From the NCBI GenBank assembly GCA_002328745.1, contig DCVQ01000015.1:45747-109746 (forward strand): a DNA stretch of 64,000 bases, in the 5' to 3' direction. Positions 7,934-14,649 of the stretch are shown here, in pieces (position 1 is the stretch's first letter; every line of letters starts with the position of its first letter). This DNA is from Actinobacteria bacterium UBA2184. Its GTDB lineage: Bacteria > Actinomycetota > Coriobacteriia > Anaerosomatales > Anaerosomataceae. The notes below the pieces were generated by a model. That model did no database searches and was not told the origin of the DNA. It saw only the letters and a program-made list of their open reading frames with translations. The position numbers were made by a program, and so were the translations under genes.

Positions 7934-8010
7934 CTCGTGCCCCCATATATCGCAGTATTCTGTTACTGCTGGACACTAGATAAACATACCACGCGAGAGT
8001 CCATAGTCAA

Positions 8011-8030
8011 GTGTAAACTTAAGTTTACAC
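8011..8030. promoter_or_regulatory. Perfect 20-bp palindrome, probable operator
   Basis: GTGTAAACTTAAGTTTACAC is fully self-complementary and lies in the AT-rich gap between the divergent genes starting at 7933 and about 8425. Confidence 0.55.
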
Positions 8031-8040
8031 CTGTATAGTA

Positions 8041-8424
8041 TTGTATGCACAGCAAACATAACTATCTTAGTGCAAATAACAGCAGGTCAAGTGCTACGAA
8101 TGACGCTATTCGTAACACAACAATATGCCCTCGATATTTGTACTCTTTTACATCACTCGTTGGCGTAGATGGTCGCCGTTGTTCGCGTAGTATCCTCGTC
8201 CCCCTTACTCTCTCTTTTTGTGTCCCGAGAAGTAGTTGTTGTCTTGATGAGATTAGTAACCCTCTCTCGGTTATCTGGTGGTCTGTCACACCAGCACACT
8301 TCCACCTAGAGAACCTGATGTTCTCTTGGGATTGGTTCGTTCTATTCAGTAGCCATAGTCGGCTTGCTCATCACGCCACTGGCTGAAGGCGTCGCGCAAT
8401 GCTATTACGTCTTACGCAAGTCAT
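8041..8424. other. Gene-free stretch upstream of the HhH pair
   Basis: About 380 bp with no supported reading frame, no strong hairpin and no clear promoter hexamer pair. The short frames here lack ribosome binding sites. It may be a long leader of the downstream HhH genes. Confidence 0.4.
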
Positions 8425-9213
8425 TTGACAGGTCGAGAAGGGGAACCCCTGAGAAGTCAGGCGGAAGAAGCACTAGACCTCTTGGTTGCACAGTGGGAAC
8501 TTGCTGCAACCCACACCCCTTCTCCTTGTACAAACATCAACGACACAGAAGAAGTCACCAGACAGGTGTGCGCCATTGCGCTGGCTGGCGACTATTCACC
8601 GTATGGTTCCGTTGAGGGCGTCCGACACTCACTAGATGGGTTCATGCACTATCTGGGCGCTCACCATCTATCGGACCTACAACACATGGAACGTCAGAGT
8701 GTTTACCGTGCAATCTGGCTCTGTCTTAGAGGCGTACCAGAGCGTCGTGTAACTGAGGTTGCGCGAATCATCTGTCGCGTTGGTGAAGTCATTGATGACC
8801 TACAAGATGACTGGGCATCAGTCGCCCAAATGCACCCCGAGCAGATACGACGAGTCGTAGAACTAATCACTACTGAACCCGTCGCCGCCTTGTACATCAT
8901 GGGGTTGCTTGGTGTCAGCACAGTCCGTCCTACACCCAGCGGCGGCTCTGCGGTCTGTCTAATGCGAATCGGACTTGTCTCAGCGTGGGAACCCAACTAC
9001 TTCTCTTCTGGCTTCATGGCAGTGAGAGAAGAGGCACGCAGAGTTCTCGAACGCCTATCACCAGAACATTATCTAGCAGCCGAGTGGTGGGGGACTTGGG
9101 GCTGCGACGGTGACAACGAGGACTTGAACATTCACGGATTTGCCGCTGGTGGAGCCTGTCCTCACTGTCCCGCGATGTCCCTTTGTGTTGGATTGGCAAA
9201 CTCGCTCATTTAG
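8425..9213 (+). CDS. HhH-GPD-like protein with C-terminal Cys cluster (first of a pair)
   Basis: A helical protein of up to 262 residues. The middle (VYRAIWLCLRG ... ALYIMGLLGVST ... AVCLMRIGLVSAWE) has the length and helix pattern of an EndoIII-type HhH-GPD domain but with a degenerate hairpin and no obvious catalytic Lys. The C-terminus has a CPHCPAMSLC cluster with an upstream GC, giving four cysteines like the [4Fe-4S] loop of EndoIII/MutY. The TTG start at 8425 has no good ribosome site, so the true start may be further in. It is followed 15 bp later by a better-conserved relative, so the two may form a heteromeric complex. Confidence 0.65.
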   Translation: MTGREGEPLRSQAEEALDLLVAQWELAATHTPSPCTNINDTEEVTRQVCAIALAGDYSPYGSVEGVRHSLDGFMHYLGAHHLSDLQHMERQSVYRAIWLCLRGVPERRVTEVARIICRVGEVIDDLQDDWASVAQMHPEQIRRVVELITTEPVAALYIMGLLGVSTVRPTPSGGSAVCLMRIGLVSAWEPNYFSSGFMAVREEARRVLERLSPEHYLAAEWWGTWGCDGDNEDLNIHGFAAGGACPHCPAMSLCVGLANSLI

Positions 9214-9228
9214 GTCAGGGGTGGTTCT

Positions 9229-9987
9229 TTGAGTATCACGAGAGAAGAGTTCATTCGTCGGGTCGCTGCTGACCTGTTTTGGAATGACATGGCGAGGAAG
9301 CCAGAAGACAGGACGCCCTTAGATAGAGATGAGGCGAATAGCCTTCTCATCTCTTGCTTGGTGAACAGGGGTATCCAGTTTGAACGAGCGATGGGTCTCG
9401 TCAACGAGATGAAGCGCAGGACAGGCTGCGACGACACCATCAAGATGTTCACAGAACTGACCACCGAGATGGTTGAGTGGCATATGTTTGCCGACTATGC
9501 CGCCGTAGACAACGAGGGCAAGCCGCTGCCGAGTCTGCATAGGTATCGCTACATGGCTGAATACTGCTGTCTCGCTTCAAGGAAGATTGAGCGGGACTAC
9601 TCAGGCGATATTCGCCGAGTTTGGCGAGATGAACCCACAGGGTCTGAACTCATGCGAAGGGTTTGTGAGTTCAAAGGCGTGGGAGCCAAGTGTGGCGGGC
9701 TGTTCGTCAGGCTGGTTGTTCTGTCCCACGGGGTTCGGCTATGGGATACCTACGCTGGCATGGACGTGAGTCCTGATGTCCACGTGGCTCGCTGTATGAA
9801 GCGCCTCGGACTGGTTCCCGAAGATGCCACACCCCAAGATGTCGTCAATAGGGCGAGAGAGTTGTCGCCGTATGCGCCAGTTGAGTGGGAGGGACTCTGG
9901 CTTCACGCGGTTGAAGGACCATGTTCCGCTGACGCCCGATGCGATTCATGCGGGCTGCTGAGAGTTTGCCCTAGTCGTCGCCTATGA
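9229..9987 (+). CDS. EndoIII-like HhH-GPD DNA glycosylase/lyase with Fe-S motif
   Basis: A 252-residue protein. Residues about 140-185 read RRVCEFKGVGAKCGGLF, a helix-hairpin-helix (G-V-G-x-K) with Lys at the position of the EndoIII lyase nucleophile, followed by SPDVHVARCMKRLGL, where Asp occupies the place of the glycosylase Asp in the VDTHV box. The C-terminus CSADARCDSCGLLRVC gives C-x5-C-x2-C-x5-C, an EndoIII-like iron-sulphur loop. TTG at 9229 follows AGGGGTGG and is a supported start. Excision of a damaged or modified base is the family role. In a defence-rich island, action on hypermodified phage DNA is a reasonable hypothesis. Confidence 0.8.
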   Translation: MSITREEFIRRVAADLFWNDMARKPEDRTPLDRDEANSLLISCLVNRGIQFERAMGLVNEMKRRTGCDDTIKMFTELTTEMVEWHMFADYAAVDNEGKPLPSLHRYRYMAEYCCLASRKIERDYSGDIRRVWRDEPTGSELMRRVCEFKGVGAKCGGLFVRLVVLSHGVRLWDTYAGMDVSPDVHVARCMKRLGLVPEDATPQDVVNRARELSPYAPVEWEGLWLHAVEGPCSADARCDSCGLLRVCPSRRL

Positions 9988-10189
9988 GGTCGCGCTTCGC
10001 CACCCCGAGAACGCGAGCAAGGCTGCCAAGCGTAGAGAGCGAGGGGTTACAGAGACCCCTCTCGGCTTGCGAGATGTAGGTTCTGTCCACACCTGCGAGT
10101 TCCGCAAGACGTTCTTGCGTCAGACCCTGTGCGAGTCGGGCCGCTCGAAGGTTCGTACCAAATATCAATCGCTCATCGTCACGCTTCAT
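9971..10189 (-). CDS. XRE-family helix-turn-helix regulator
   Basis: A 72-residue single-domain Cro/C1 regulator: NLRAARLAQGLTQERLAELA then GVDRTYISQAERGLCNPSLS, with the HTH covering about residues 12-66. Size matches R-M controller (C) proteins and small phage repressors. It is transcribed towards the HhH pair and overlaps the 3' end of the second HhH gene by 17 nt. It also diverges from the lipoprotein gene at 10322, so the 130-bp gap is its likely operator region. Confidence 0.85.
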   Translation of the reverse strand: MKRDDERLIFGTNLRAARLAQGLTQERLAELAGVDRTYISQAERGLCNPSLSTLGSLARVLGVAKRDLIGDD

Positions 10190-10321
10190 GCCAACAGCGT
10201 GCAGTCGTGTGGACTATAACTCCACGGAATAAATCCAACATCGGTCACTGCACACGATAGAGTGTTAGATATATTCTACATTTGTGTGGGGCATTGTCGT
10301 GACACCAACATGGGGGTTCAA

Positions 10322-10960
10322 ATGAAGAGTCTACGCATCATGGTTCTGGGCGTGATGTTCGTTGCGGCACTATCGCTCGTCGGTTGTGGGGGTGCCACCG
10401 CCAAAGAGAGTGCCAAGAGCGACAACCCGTTGGTTGGCGAATGGGTGGGGGCGGGCGGTAACACTATCAAGTTCACCGAAGATGTCCTCTACCTCGACCC
10501 AGAGGGCACCTCAGACAACGCCATGTATCGATATGCCGTTGTGGACGACACCACCATCAACATCACGCGCATTAGCGAGAAGAACGGCGTCAAGTTCGAT
10601 GACACTGCAAGCACCCGAGCGGAACACTACAACCTTGATGGTGACGCGTTGCAGATGGAATCCTACGGCGACGGCTACTATCGCGTCGGGTCGCCCGAGG
10701 GCGATAAGGCAGTCAACAACGCACCCGCTGTTGAGGCGTGCGGGAAGGTGCGTTCGACACTAGCGGGCGGTATCTATACCGCGTACAACGGCAATGACCA
10801 CCCAACCCCAATAGATGACGCCCTGATAGAGAAGGTACTGGCAACAGGATTCCTGACGACAACGAATCCTGAAGACCTGAAGTGCCCCCAAGGTGGCACA
10901 TTCACTTGGGAAGGCGAGGACAGCGGCAATCTCACGTGTAGCGTGCATGGGGACATGTAG
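10322..10960 (+). CDS. Lipoprotein with pseudopilin-like C-terminus
   Basis: A 212-residue exported protein. Residues 1-22 form a signal peptide with lipobox SLVGCGG, so it should be lipid-anchored at Cys. The body (LVGEWVGAGGNTIKFTEDVLYL) resembles a lipocalin-like beta barrel. The last 50 residues (DLKCPQGGTFTWEGEDSG ... CSVHG) look like the disulfide-closed C-terminal loop of Gram-positive type IV pseudopilins. I start at the ATG at 10322 because GGGGG precedes it, dropping a 20-residue leader. The role is unknown. Surface exclusion or phage-receptor masking would suit an island gene but is not shown. Confidence 0.75.
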   Translation: MKSLRIMVLGVMFVAALSLVGCGGATAKESAKSDNPLVGEWVGAGGNTIKFTEDVLYLDPEGTSDNAMYRYAVVDDTTINITRISEKNGVKFDDTASTRAEHYNLDGDALQMESYGDGYYRVGSPEGDKAVNNAPAVEACGKVRSTLAGGIYTAYNGNDHPTPIDDALIEKVLATGFLTTTNPEDLKCPQGGTFTWEGEDSGNLTCSVHGDM

Positions 10961-10989
10961 CGCACGAAGGGTTGTCCAGTTGACTATGA

Positions 10990-11086
10990 GGCTATAGGTA
11001 TAGCCCCATAGATTAACTGTAAAGAGATGGCGTCACCTTAGTCACCAGAGGAATGTTCCCGCCATTGACCAAACTGTAAAGAGATG
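10990..11086. repeat. Intergenic hairpin and 15-bp direct repeats
   Basis: Hairpin GGCTATA-GG-TATAGCC (10990-11005) is followed by two copies of AACTGTAAAGAGATG at 11015 and 11072, 57 bp apart, between the lipoprotein gene and the convergent 11112 gene. A further stem AGATGACC/GGTCATCT (11082-11117) could end transcription of either gene. Confidence 0.5.
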
Positions 11087-11111
11087 ACCTCGCTCTGACT
11101 ACTGGGCGGGG

Positions 11112-11645
11112 TCATCTTCCGTTCTGATACCAGTCCTGCCAGTTGTCAGTCCACGGGCTAATCGCTGCAAGGTTGCCAATCGAGTCTTCAACACGATATG
11201 CGTGATGTCCGCACTCTGTCGGAACCGCGTGGGCAACAGAACCTTCACCTGCGAGTGACAACAAGCACTCAAGCGTCAGGTCGCACGGGTACTGGTTGCC
11301 ACTCTCGGTGATGGCAGTTCGGCGATGTTGGTCGACCGTCACTATCTCTGCGATTCGCTCAACCGAGTTGACCCGAGATAGATGCCGCCACATGTAGTAG
11401 CGGTTTGCAGCCTCACTAGTACGCTCATCTAGGTACGGACCTTCACGTGAGAACAGGTCACTGCGAACAAAGAACCCACAGTCCAAGAGCCACCAAACAT
11501 CTTTGATGCGGATACTTAGTGGCTCACTTAGGACTATCTCGGTGTCATCGTCAGATGTGTACCTGGTTGGCTCCATAGGGTCGTGATGGACAACCTCAAT
11601 GATACGAGGTCTGGATTGACCCACTATTGGGTCGGGGGTTCTCAT
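11112..11645 (-). CDS. Hypothetical protein
   Basis: A 177-residue protein, unrecognised. It has a strand-rich first half (TEIVLSEPLSIRIKDVWWLL) and a conserved-looking ISPWTDNWQDWYQNGR end. Scattered Cys (LLDCGF, YPCDLTLECL, TECGHH) and HH could coordinate metal. It is the last gene of a three-gene minus-strand unit behind a metalloprotease-like and an HTH gene, with a six-base gap from the HTH gene. Confidence 0.6.
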   Translation of the reverse strand: MRTPDPIVGQSRPRIIEVVHHDPMEPTRYTSDDDTEIVLSEPLSIRIKDVWWLLDCGFFVRSDLFSREGPYLDERTSEAANRYYMWRHLSRVNSVERIAEIVTVDQHRRTAITESGNQYPCDLTLECLLSLAGEGSVAHAVPTECGHHAYRVEDSIGNLAAISPWTDNWQDWYQNGR

Positions 11646-11651
11646 CGTTGC

Positions 11652-11837
11652 CTATGCAGAATTGCGAGGGCGACCAGCAGGACGGCGTACAAGACTCTTC
11701 ACGCTATCAGCATCTAGAAGCCAAACACGCTCGCCGATGCGCTCTGCCGACAAACGCCCAGCAGCGATGTAATAGAGAATCTGGCGTTCGCCAACCTCTA
11801 AATACTCGCTCGCTTGCTTAACCGTCATTCCGCTCAT
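11652..11837 (-). CDS. Small excisionase-type HTH protein
   Basis: A 61-residue single-domain protein: MTVKQASEYLEVGERQILYY then GRLSAERIGERVWLLDADSV, the MerR/HTH_17 excisionase-like winged helix, ending in an Arg/Pro AT-hook-like tail (RRPAGRPRNSA). It is small enough to be a recombination directionality factor for element A, and it is also a plausible local regulator, lying between a metalloprotease-like and an unknown gene. Confidence 0.82.
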   Translation of the reverse strand: MSGMTVKQASEYLEVGERQILYYIAAGRLSAERIGERVWLLDADSVKSLVRRPAGRPRNSA

Positions 11838-11850
11838 GGTTCGTTCCTCT

Positions 11851-12585
11851 CTATTTGTAGGCGGCGTTCATAAGTGCCTGCGCCTGCTCTTGGGTTGGGA
11901 AGATTGGTGGGAACTTCGCACCTTGCGCGACCCGCACGAGTTCCATCGCCTTGTGTGGCTGCACAATACTGATGTAGAGCCAGAGGACAGTGCCGTAGGT
12001 GATTCCCCACAGTTCGTCGTGACCCGCTGGGTGGCGATAGTTGCGGGCGTCGGCGACGTGGGCGAGTTCGTGCAGAGCGATACTGATGCGTTCGTTGGCG
12101 CTCAATGGGACACCGCAGTCGAGCCTAATGTATGGCTGAGTGAGCGCTTGTCCGTCAGATAGCGTCCAAGTTGCTTCGCCGAGAGGCATCGAGACCTCGC
12201 CCATGACGCCGACGGTTCGTAGGTCGTATACATGGCTAAAGTCGACTATCCGGGTTGTCTGGATTAGTGGACTCAGCGCGTCGATGACGCTCACCAGCAC
12301 CCACAGCCGTTCAATGGTCCATGACTTGAGCGTAATACCGAGAGGTGTCACGTATGCGTATTGCCATGGCACGAACTCGGGGTGATTGATTGCGTAACGA
12401 CGAACCGACATGTCTGACCCGATGTCGTGCCAGAGTTGGGGGCACATGGCGAATGGATTGGCAGGGTCGGTGGGGTCATTGAACCGAGCCGATGCCTTCT
12501 CTCTCAGGTCTATCACCTGGCCAGCATAGGGCTGAGCGAGTGAGCGACATTCGAGCGACATCGCTTGAAGGCTACTGAGTGTCAC
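11851..12585 (-). CDS. Zincin-type metalloprotease-like protein
   Basis: A 244-residue cytoplasmic protein (no signal peptide) with an HExxH zinc motif in SIALHELAHVADARNY, followed 8-10 residues later by HPAGHDELWG, where a third His/Asp ligand can sit. This arrangement resembles SprT-like and ImmA-like zincins. It heads a three-gene unit with an HTH protein directly downstream, recalling ImmA/ImmR pairs in which the protease cleaves a repressor to induce a mobile element. Pairing with an excisionase-like HTH instead of an XRE repressor makes that comparison tentative. Confidence 0.7.
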   Translation of the reverse strand: MTLSSLQAMSLECRSLAQPYAGQVIDLREKASARFNDPTDPANPFAMCPQLWHDIGSDMSVRRYAINHPEFVPWQYAYVTPLGITLKSWTIERLWVLVSVIDALSPLIQTTRIVDFSHVYDLRTVGVMGEVSMPLGEATWTLSDGQALTQPYIRLDCGVPLSANERISIALHELAHVADARNYRHPAGHDELWGITYGTVLWLYISIVQPHKAMELVRVAQGAKFPPIFPTQEQAQALMNAAYK

Positions 12586-12610
12586 GGGATTCTTCCTCTC
12601 TAAATGTAGG

Positions 12611-12640
12611 AGAACCCCCGATGTGGTGGTCGGGGGTTCT
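12611..12640 (-). terminator. Strong terminator of the 14501-to-12667 operon
   Basis: Perfect 10-bp stem AGAACCCCCG / CGGGGGTTCT located just after the stop at 12667. Confidence 0.75.
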
Positions 12641-12666
12641 CGTTGTTCCTAAGTAGTAGTCCGTTC

Positions 12667-12843
12667 TCACGATGGAATCACCGCAAGATTGAAGGTTCGC
12701 GCCTCGTCCAACTTCTCACGGACAAGACTCACTGCGTGTCGTTCAGAGGTCGCGGGAATCTTGCACACCCAAGACTTGAACTTCGGCTCGCTGCAATCAA
12801 TGCGAACCCGATACACATCGAATATTGCTGGCTTCGGTGTCAT
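12667..12843 (-). CDS. Small hypothetical protein (58 aa)
   Basis: A 58-residue frame whose ATG overlaps the stop of the preceding gene (TGATG), strongly suggesting coupled translation. The product (starting MTPKPAIFDVYRVRID, ending FNLAVIPS) is a mixed alpha/beta small protein with a helix SERHAVSLVREKLDEA and two cysteines. It is the last gene of a five-gene minus-strand operon and is followed at once by a strong terminator. Function unknown. Confidence 0.65.
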   Translation of the reverse strand: MTPKPAIFDVYRVRIDCSEPKFKSWVCKIPATSERHAVSLVREKLDEARTFNLAVIPS

Positions 12844-13031
12844 CAGGAAGCACCCCCATTGCGAGCGTGCAGTATTGCCATTCCGATGATGCCAAGTCCG
12901 AAGCCAGTCATTGATGTCGCTGCACCTCGGGCGAGGTTCGGAATATCACCGAGATAGCCGACGGCAAAGACCGCGAACAGGGTCAGTAGCACCCCAATCA
13001 GGAATCTAGTATTTGATGTGTCTGGCATCAC
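12843..13031 (-). CDS. Small two-helix membrane protein
   Basis: A 62-residue protein with two hydrophobic segments (FLIGVLLTLFAVFAVGYL and TGFGLGIIGMAILHA) separated by a short loop. Holin-like size, but there is no lysin next to it and I would not call it one. It overlaps the upstream gene by four bases (ATGA) and the downstream gene by one, so it is translated within the operon. Confidence 0.65.
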   Translation of the reverse strand: MMPDTSNTRFLIGVLLTLFAVFAVGYLGDIPNLARGAATSMTGFGLGIIGMAILHARNGGAS

Positions 13032-13354
13032 GACTCAGCGCCTTCATATTCTCTGCCATCAATCCAGACACGCAGCGTCTTCATCTCTTCGTCAACCTCT
13101 TCAACTTCCACCTTGAAGCCGTCCGCAACGAACAGGTTGGCAAGATGTGCTGTATGCACGCGCAACGCAGCACGATGGCTGACGCGGGTGTAGTCCGTCG
13201 CCAGACAGTTGATAGTCATCAAGCGGTCGGTAATCTGCGCGACATCAACGCGGACTCGGCTGGGTGGCGCGTTGCGACGCAGAATATCCAGAGCGGCGTC
13301 GCCCAGTGGGTCTAGAAGGTGGAACCGTATGGGTCCGTCGTTCGTTACTTCCAT
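13028..13354 (-). CDS. Hypothetical protein
   Basis: A 108-residue acidic alpha/beta protein: IRFHLLDPLGDAALDIL, a basic strand SRVRVDVAQITDRL, a helix HRAALRVHTAHLANLFVADG and the acidic KVEVEEVDEEMKTLRVW. It resembles small phage-type structural or regulatory proteins only in general character. A short GC hairpin (13377-13390) and a GGAG ribosome site precede it. Confidence 0.6.
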   Translation of the reverse strand: MEVTNDGPIRFHLLDPLGDAALDILRRNAPPSRVRVDVAQITDRLMTINCLATDYTRVSHRAALRVHTAHLANLFVADGFKVEVEEVDEEMKTLRVWIDGREYEGAES

Positions 13355-13376
13355 CGTCTTGCTCCGTTCTTGTTAT

Positions 13377-13390
13377 CGCCCCTCGGGGCG
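13377..13390 (-). promoter_or_regulatory. Intercistronic GC hairpin
   Basis: CGCCC-CTCG-GGGCG between two genes of the minus operon. A near-identical hairpin lies in the next gap (13714-13729), so this looks like a recurring RNA-processing or attenuation element rather than chance. Confidence 0.5.
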
Positions 13391-13397
13391 GTTGTTC

Positions 13398-13691
13398 CTA
13401 ATCAACCATCGTTACGGTGATGCGGTTGCCTTCTGTGGTCATCCGCACTAAGGAACCACGCTTGGCACACCACTTTGCGATTGCGGTTCCCGCCACCTTT
13501 ACCGCGTTGCGTTCAGCGACTTCTCTGTATGCGTAATCAGGGTTGGGGGCGTCACACGTGACCGTGAAGCGAATGGACTTCATGTCCATCAATCTTTGTG
13601 TGACTACTCGGATGTACTGAAGACACTCGGACTTGACCGCCCTGCTGACCACAGGCTTCAATGCTTGTTCTAACTCGCGAACCTTCGTCAT
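13398..13691 (-). CDS. Hypothetical protein
   Basis: A 97-residue basic protein: VRELEQALKPVVSRAVKSEC, then YIRVVTQRLMDMKSIRFTVT, ending RGSLVRMTTEGNRITVTMVD. The alternation of long helices with C-terminal strands is unspecific. It lies second in the operon behind the secreted metalloprotease gene and in front of another GC hairpin. Confidence 0.6.
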   Translation of the reverse strand: MTKVRELEQALKPVVSRAVKSECLQYIRVVTQRLMDMKSIRFTVTCDAPNPDYAYREVAERNAVKVAGTAIAKWCAKRGSLVRMTTEGNRITVTMVD

Positions 13692-13706
13692 CTTCTTAGT
13701 CCTCTG

Positions 13707-14501
13707 CTATCCGACGCCCCTCAGGGCGTTCTGTCCTAGTCGTAGAGCCTCGCCAAACGGCGAAGAGTGCGTTCTTTGATGTAGCGAGCAGCAACTCGGT
13801 CTTCTCGTGCGTCCATTTGCGCCCAGTAGATGTTGAAGAGTGCCATCGCTACCGACCCCCTCGGTTTGTAGTTCTGCCAACCACGCTGCCGTGACTGGCG
13901 GAACGGATTGCCCATTGCAGAACCTCGCAAATGATTGAGCGAGATACTCGGTGAGTCGCTCGGTGTAGTAGGTGGAACCGTATACATCTGCGGGGACTGA
14001 CTTGTACTCGGTGGCTACATCGCGCAAAGCCGTAGGTAGTTCGCGTACATCGCTTGTGCGGTTGAAGTCTGTGACCGAACCAAACAGGACCCTAACCGCC
14101 TCGGTCATGTCACCGTCGCAGTAGAGAACGAGTGCTTCGTAAGTGAGTGCGTGACCTAGTTCATGCACCACAACCATCTGGTTTGCTTCTGGCGTCAGAA
14201 CTATCTCGCCTGTGCCCCAGACATATCCGCCCGCGACTTCTGCGTTGTAGGCGGCTGCGTAGTCGTTTGTGGCTAGGTCAACCGTTGTTGTTACGGTGAC
14301 GGTACGGGCGATTGGCAGTGAGCCGTGCCACTTGCCAAGGTTCGTTGTCTGGTAAGCAGGGACATCACTCATGTTGGTTCTGATGTTCTCTGCTGCCGTC
14401 TGTGCAGTTGTCAAAGTAACAACTTGGTTGGCTACTAGTAGTGTTGCTACTACCGCCACTACTACCACGCTGTAAACCCTTACTCTCTGTGCCACCGTCA
14501 T
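13707..14501 (-). CDS. Exported HExxH metalloprotease-like protein, C-terminus probably frameshifted
   Basis: As read, 264 residues. A signal anchor (VYSVVVVAVVATLLVANQVV, about 9-28) puts the rest outside the membrane. MVVVHELGHALTYEAL contains the zinc motif HELGH. The final 45 residues of this frame are Cys/Ser/Arg-rich and unlike the rest. The +1 frame instead reads MALFNIYWAQMDAREDRVAA and ends at a stop at 13736, right before the intergenic hairpin. Removing one G from the G5 run at 13856-13860 joins the frames. A recent mutation, a sequencing error or programmed +1 shifting are all possible. It is the first gene of the operon. Confidence 0.7.
   Translation of the reverse strand: MTVAQRVRVYSVVVVAVVATLLVANQVVTLTTAQTAAENIRTNMSDVPAYQTTNLGKWHGSLPIARTVTVTTTVDLATNDYAAAYNAEVAGGYVWGTGEIVLTPEANQMVVVHELGHALTYEALVLYCDGDMTEAVRVLFGSVTDFNRTSDVRELPTALRDVATEYKSVPADVYGSTYYTERLTEYLAQSFARFCNGQSVPPVTAAWLAELQTEGVGSDGTLQHLLGANGRTRRPSCCSLHQRTHSSPFGEALRLGQNALRGVG
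13714..13729 (-). promoter_or_regulatory. Intercistronic GC hairpin
   Basis: ACGCCC-CTCA-GGGCGT, the sibling of 13377-13390. It overlaps the read-frame tail of the metalloprotease gene but lies just after its alternative stop at 13736. Confidence 0.5.
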
Positions 14502-14572
14502 TGTGTTAGCCCCCGCTACATTCTTATCCGTTACCTTATGTATCGGCTACGCGAATAGTTAACATTAGCAAA

Positions 14573-14600
14573 TTGACAAGTATTCCCTTGGTAGTACACA
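14573..14600 (+). promoter_or_regulatory. Possible promoter for the structured region
   Basis: TTGACA at 14573 with TACACA 16 bp on. The first ten bases TTGACAAGTA are identical to the strong promoter at 17871. The -10 is weak. Confidence 0.4.
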
Positions 14601-14649
14601 ACTATCAACTGAGGGCCGAACGTTTGTAATACACACGCCAACTCGTCAA

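Noticed and set aside
13736..13987. Independent 83-codon gene in the +1 frame at the end of the metalloprotease gene
   Set aside because: Its first half is nonsense-like and lacks a ribosome site; the second half is better explained as the true C-terminus of the metalloprotease after a one-base shift.
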